Source of the DNA: Henckelia pumila
Lineage: Eukaryota > Streptophyta > Magnoliopsida > Lamiales > Gesneriaceae
Direction: 5' to 3'
Assembly: GCF_033568475.1 (NCBI RefSeq)
Contig: NC_133120.1
Location: forward strand, 82,622,151-82,686,150
Length of the DNA: 64,000 bases
Part shown: piece by piece, positions 60,834-64,000 of the stretch
Numbering within the stretch: position 1 is the stretch's first letter
Layout of the letters: every line of letters starts with the position of its first letter
Made by a program: the position numbers and the translations under genes
The notes under the pieces: generated by a model
What the model saw: only the letters and a program-made list of their open reading frames with translations
Databases searched by the model: none
Told to the model about the DNA's origin: nothing

Positions 60834-61057
60834 TGTTTTTTTTGTGACGTGGGAACTCGCAGCCGCTATCTTTCAGTGCGTTTTGGGTAAATTTCGGACT
60901 AACGCAATAACCTACAAACTACGCTAGTCAGGTAAACCACACTAGATAATCCCTGTGTGACAGACTAGTCCAAAAAGATGTTGGCAAGGAGAATCGAACT
61001 CCTGATCGATAGTCAAGAGTTCGCCTACTCCACCAACGTGAACACTCGTTAAAAGAC
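60834..61057 (-). mobile_element. Full-length tRNA-derived SINE (Au-like)
   Basis: A 224-bp minus-strand element flanked by the perfect 14-bp duplication AATGATTGTTTGTT (60820-60833 and 61058-61071). Read on its own strand it has a tRNA-like head (box A region GTTGGTGGAGTAGG; box B GGAGTTCGATTCTCC), a body with CTAGTGTGGTTTACCTGAC and TTGCGTTAGTCCGA, and the 3' end GCGGCTGCGAGTTCCCACGT before a poly-A tail. The long clean duplication suggests a fairly recent insertion. Confidence 0.88.
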
Positions 61058-61071
61058 AATGATTGTTTGTT

Positions 61072-62856
61072 CTTGCCATAGGATTGAGTAGATCTAGTTA
61101 TTATGGAATAAAAAATTATAAATTTGAAAGTTGGTTTTTTAAAAAGTTTGTTTCGTCTCCGAGTTTATTTTTCTATTTAAGATATTATTTGAAATTACTT
61201 CTAAAAAATATTTTAACCCGGTAACCATTCAGCTTCAATTTTGTTTCCGGGAAGAACTAGAGTTTTTTTGGGCCGATGGCCCAGTTCCTGCCCATAATTT
61301 ATTACTTTAATTTATGTTGCATTTAAAAATAAGTAGGTAGGCGGGCTAATGGCCCAATAATACAATACAAATTGGACTTACCGACCCAAAATAGAACTGG
61401 AAGCCACGCATGCAGATGAAGCATACACAAACCGTTAACAAATTTAAAAATTATATACCACAACATTAAATAAAAAATAAAATAAAATGAGAGAATTTAT
61501 TACTATGTTACTATTTATTGGTCTTCTCAGTCCCAAAAGGTACCCGGCCTCTCGTCAGAAGTTCGATTTTAATAAATACTTTATCAAGAGAAAATTGCTT
61601 TTAAATCCCAATTGTCAAACTTAAATCTTTGCTAAGTCTTCATTTCAGATAAAGTTTGTTATAACTCTCTGACACACATAAAATATATGTTTTAGCTCCC
61701 TATTACATTATTTTATTCATTTTTATTGTTTTTTTGTGTCTTCATGTGGTTATTATATTCATTTTTCTAGTTTCTAGTGCCTTCAATTATTTTTTAAATT
61801 ATTTTAGTTTATTCATTTACTCATGTTTGCAAATATATCTATTATAATTTTTTTTGTTCTTTTTTCATATTCACATTTTTTTATATTCTAAATAGGAAAT
61901 CACCGAAGCATTAATTTCAATGCAGGTTGTAACTTTTTTTTTTTTGATCTGTTTTTTTTATTATACACTTTTTCTTTTTATAGTTGATTAATTTTTTTTT
62001 TTAAAAAAAACTATAGATACCAAATCTACCATGGAAATGGTGTACTTGCATGGATCGAATTTTTTTATTAATAAATCCATTGTCAACCATTTTTCTTATT
62101 TTTTATCATTAATAAATCCACCATTTTGTCCTATATAATGAGATCCATGTTTGTGTAATGCTATATGATAAGAACTTACTTTACTTATTTATTTAGTTGT
62201 TTGTCGCAGTTGAGTATTTACTTGAAAAATTTTAATAGTATTTTAAGGTTCATAAATTATTTTTTAGTTCTTTGTTTTCATATGTTTATCCCCAATTTTT
62301 TTGTTGTTCTTGAATTTGTTATATGGTTTCTGTTTCTATTGTTGACCGCTTCGATTGAATAATTATTCATTTAAAATGCTTGAATGAATATGGTAAATTT
62401 GTTTTTACCCAAAATTTATTTTCTTTCTTGAAATGTTTCTGAAACGACTTGTTATTGTATTTCGTGGTTGCATTCAAATGTTTAATTCGTGATACAGATG
62501 AAATGTGGAGATATGAAAAGACAGTGAATATGAAGACTTGTCGAGCTCGTGTTGCTGCGAGTATACTATCTGATGAACATGGATTGCTAAAAAACAAATA
62601 TGAATGATTTTTATTATGTAGTTATGCTTTTGAGGTTAATATAAGTGCGACAATAATTAATTTGCATGAAAAGATTTTGTAAACTAAAGATGGTTTAATA
62701 TTTTTTTAAGCTTCAGTGAAACCAATTTGTATGTGTATTCTATATTTTTGGTACAAAAAGTTAAGATAATAGTACATACTTTAAATAATTTAGAATAATT
62801 GCTCGTATTTACGAGTTGATAAATTGGTCTTACTAAGATGAACATGCCAACTAAAA

Positions 62857-62903
<47 letters not shown>

Positions 62904-62995
62904 TATTCGATTTGTTTTATGTATGGTCCTTGAAAAACGAAGGATATGTGAAAGGTGTCAAGTCTTGTATATATATCGGGTTTGGTGTGATAACA
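61072..62995. other. Intergenic region with GGCCCA motifs
   Basis: Between 61270 and 61380 there are several GGCCCA/TGGGCC motifs (GGGCCGATGGCCCA, AATGGCCCAATAA), a promoter-like cluster with no gene recognisable downstream on either strand. 62863-62900 is a (TA)n microsatellite. A 36-codon stretch near 62495-62605 preceded by an acceptor-like ATACAG could be an exon, but its product is not recognisable. Confidence 0.45.
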
Positions 62996-64000
62996 TTGAA
63001 TAATGAGTAATGTATTCCTCTTCTACATTTATCAAAGCAGTGTACATGATATTAGATAATCAACACTAATAGAATTCAACGACTATTCATACGACAATGA
63101 AAACTCGTCATAAGTATCATAATGTGTGTTATGCACGAAATCATAAAAATATTTGTGTGTGTGTGTACAAAGAATGAATCTCTCATTCCTAATTTTATTT
63201 TTTTTGTGCCACATATAACTGAGATTATTCCAAATATATTTATAATTTTATTCAAATCGATGACAATTTGAACTTAATTTACTTTCACTTGACAATCGAT
63301 CTTAGTGTCCCAAAATTATATCTCGAAAAATAGAATACTATATACACAATTAAGTCTTATTAGTACTCTTATTGCTCATGTGTTGTGTCAGACCCCATGA
63401 TCATACATGTTCTTTTAATAGTGGAGTTCAAATACAAGCATCGTTTTACAAATTTGGTTAATCAATTCTAAATATCATATTCAAATATTGAATTTTAAAG
63501 TATATCTAATTACGCAATTGTAGAAATTGAACAAGAATGATATCACCACATATGATCTCATTGAATAATGAGTAATATATTCCTTTTCTATATTTGTCAA
63601 ATTAATGTACATATATGACATTAGATAACCAACACTAATGGAATTGGACGACTATTCACACGACAATGAAAATGAATGATAAACATCATAATGTGTGTTA
63701 TGCACCTAATCATATCATCTTTGTGCATGTGCAAAGAACGAGTCTCTCAATCCTAATTTCCTATCCGTTTATGCCACAAATATCCGAGATTGTTCCAAAT
63801 ATATTTGGAATTATTCTAAATCGGGGATAATTCGAACCTAATTTACTCTCATTTGGCAAGGTCGATCTTAGTGATCCAAATTTTATACCGAGAAATAAAA
63901 CATTATATGTGCAATTAACCCGCATTTGTACTCTTTTTTCTCATGTGTTGTGCTAGATCATATGATCACGCATGCTCTTTTAATAGTTAAGTTCAAATAC
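62996..64000. repeat. Tandem repeat, 565-bp period, at least two copies
   Basis: The segment 62996-63435 recurs at 63561-64000 in the same orientation with an exact 565-bp offset. It begins TTGAATAATGAGTAAT and ends GTTCAAATAC, with shared blocks such as CATAATGTGTGTTATGCAC and TCATGTGTTGTG. Identity is roughly 80% by eye. About 125 bp (63436-63560) separate the two matching parts and have no partner before 62996, so the first copy looks incomplete. The second copy is cut by the window end. It is non-coding and could be the edge of a satellite array. Confidence 0.8.

Noticed and set aside
60960-61057. tRNA-like box B sequence considered as a tRNA gene
   Set aside because: No cloverleaf closes around it; it is the head of a SINE with poly-A tail and target duplication.
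62495-62605. Exon-like stretch after ATACAG (TCRARVAASILSDEHGLLKNKY)
   Set aside because: Considered as a ribosomal-protein exon because of the upstream GGCCCA motifs, but the match is too weak and no partner exon is visible.

Overview
The window is nuclear DNA of a flowering plant. The evidence is intron-rich genes with GT-AG splice sites, a chlorophyll a/b antenna gene (CP29), plant-type pyruvate decarboxylase, a Ve1-like receptor-like protein, endogenous pararetroviruses, Ty1/copia elements, tRNA-derived SINEs and many MITEs in an AT-rich background. The protein genes look like those of a core eudicot. Some repeats (a GTGAGAC / GTCTCA-type repeat and an Au-like SINE) are ones I associate with asterids, possibly Lamiales, but that is an impression and was not computed.

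Layout. 1-1.5 kb: minus-strand fragment of a caulimovirus-like endogenous virus (protease and reverse transcriptase), cut by the window edge. 1.6-3.4 kb: MITE cluster. 3.5-5.4 kb: mitochondrial succinate/fumarate-type carrier (+). 6.3 kb: 121-bp hairpin MITE. 8.6-11.8 kb: nested transposons (a TIR element holding a Tourist-like MITE holding a SIRE-like LTR) next to a second copy of the 1.6-kb MITE. 12.5-15.2 kb: pyruvate decarboxylase, six exons (+). 15.6-16.1 kb: foldback repeat. 17.1-17.3 kb: ribosomal protein eL41, 25 residues in two exons (+). 19.6-22.2 kb: truncated LRR receptor-like protein (+). 22.6-23.1 kb: ATL-type RING-H2 ubiquitin ligase (-). 25.2-26.7 kb: GARP/G2-like repressor, five exons, one GC-AG intron (-). 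26.7-31.7 kb: gene-poor, with a MITE and a SINE. 31.7-33.6 kb: METTL21-like methyltransferase, six exons (+). 34.0-34.8 kb: copia fossil (-). 35.1-38.6 kb: plastid-envelope-type ADP,ATP carrier, ten exons (+), convergent with an HMGB gene at 39.0-40.4 kb (-). 41.7-42.1 kb: RNase H-like gene remnant (-).

42.3-49.5 kb is a transposon nest. An old repeat holds a SINE, the SINE holds a 6.5-kb Ty1/copia element, and the copia element holds a hAT-type MITE; a 321-bp near-perfect hairpin sits in the same old repeat. 50.8-51.7 kb: LHCB4/CP29 (-) with a light-type promoter. 52.2-60.1 kb: a second, different endogenous pararetrovirus of about 7 kb, bounded by imperfect long terminal inverted repeats and an A-rich 9-bp direct repeat. 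It looks like a virus fossil sitting inside a Mutator-like TIR element. 60.8-61.1 kb: intact-looking SINE with a 14-bp target duplication. 63.0-64.0 kb: two copies of a 565-bp tandem repeat running to the window end.

The host genes are unrelated housekeeping, photosynthetic and regulatory genes and form no pathway or operon. Two are mitochondrial-carrier-family proteins of different subfamilies and likely different organelles. I found no CRISPR array, no rRNA and no stand-alone tRNA gene. Exon borders were derived by hand from splice-site consensus, reading-frame continuity and remembered family sequences. All family names rest on recognition, not on a search.
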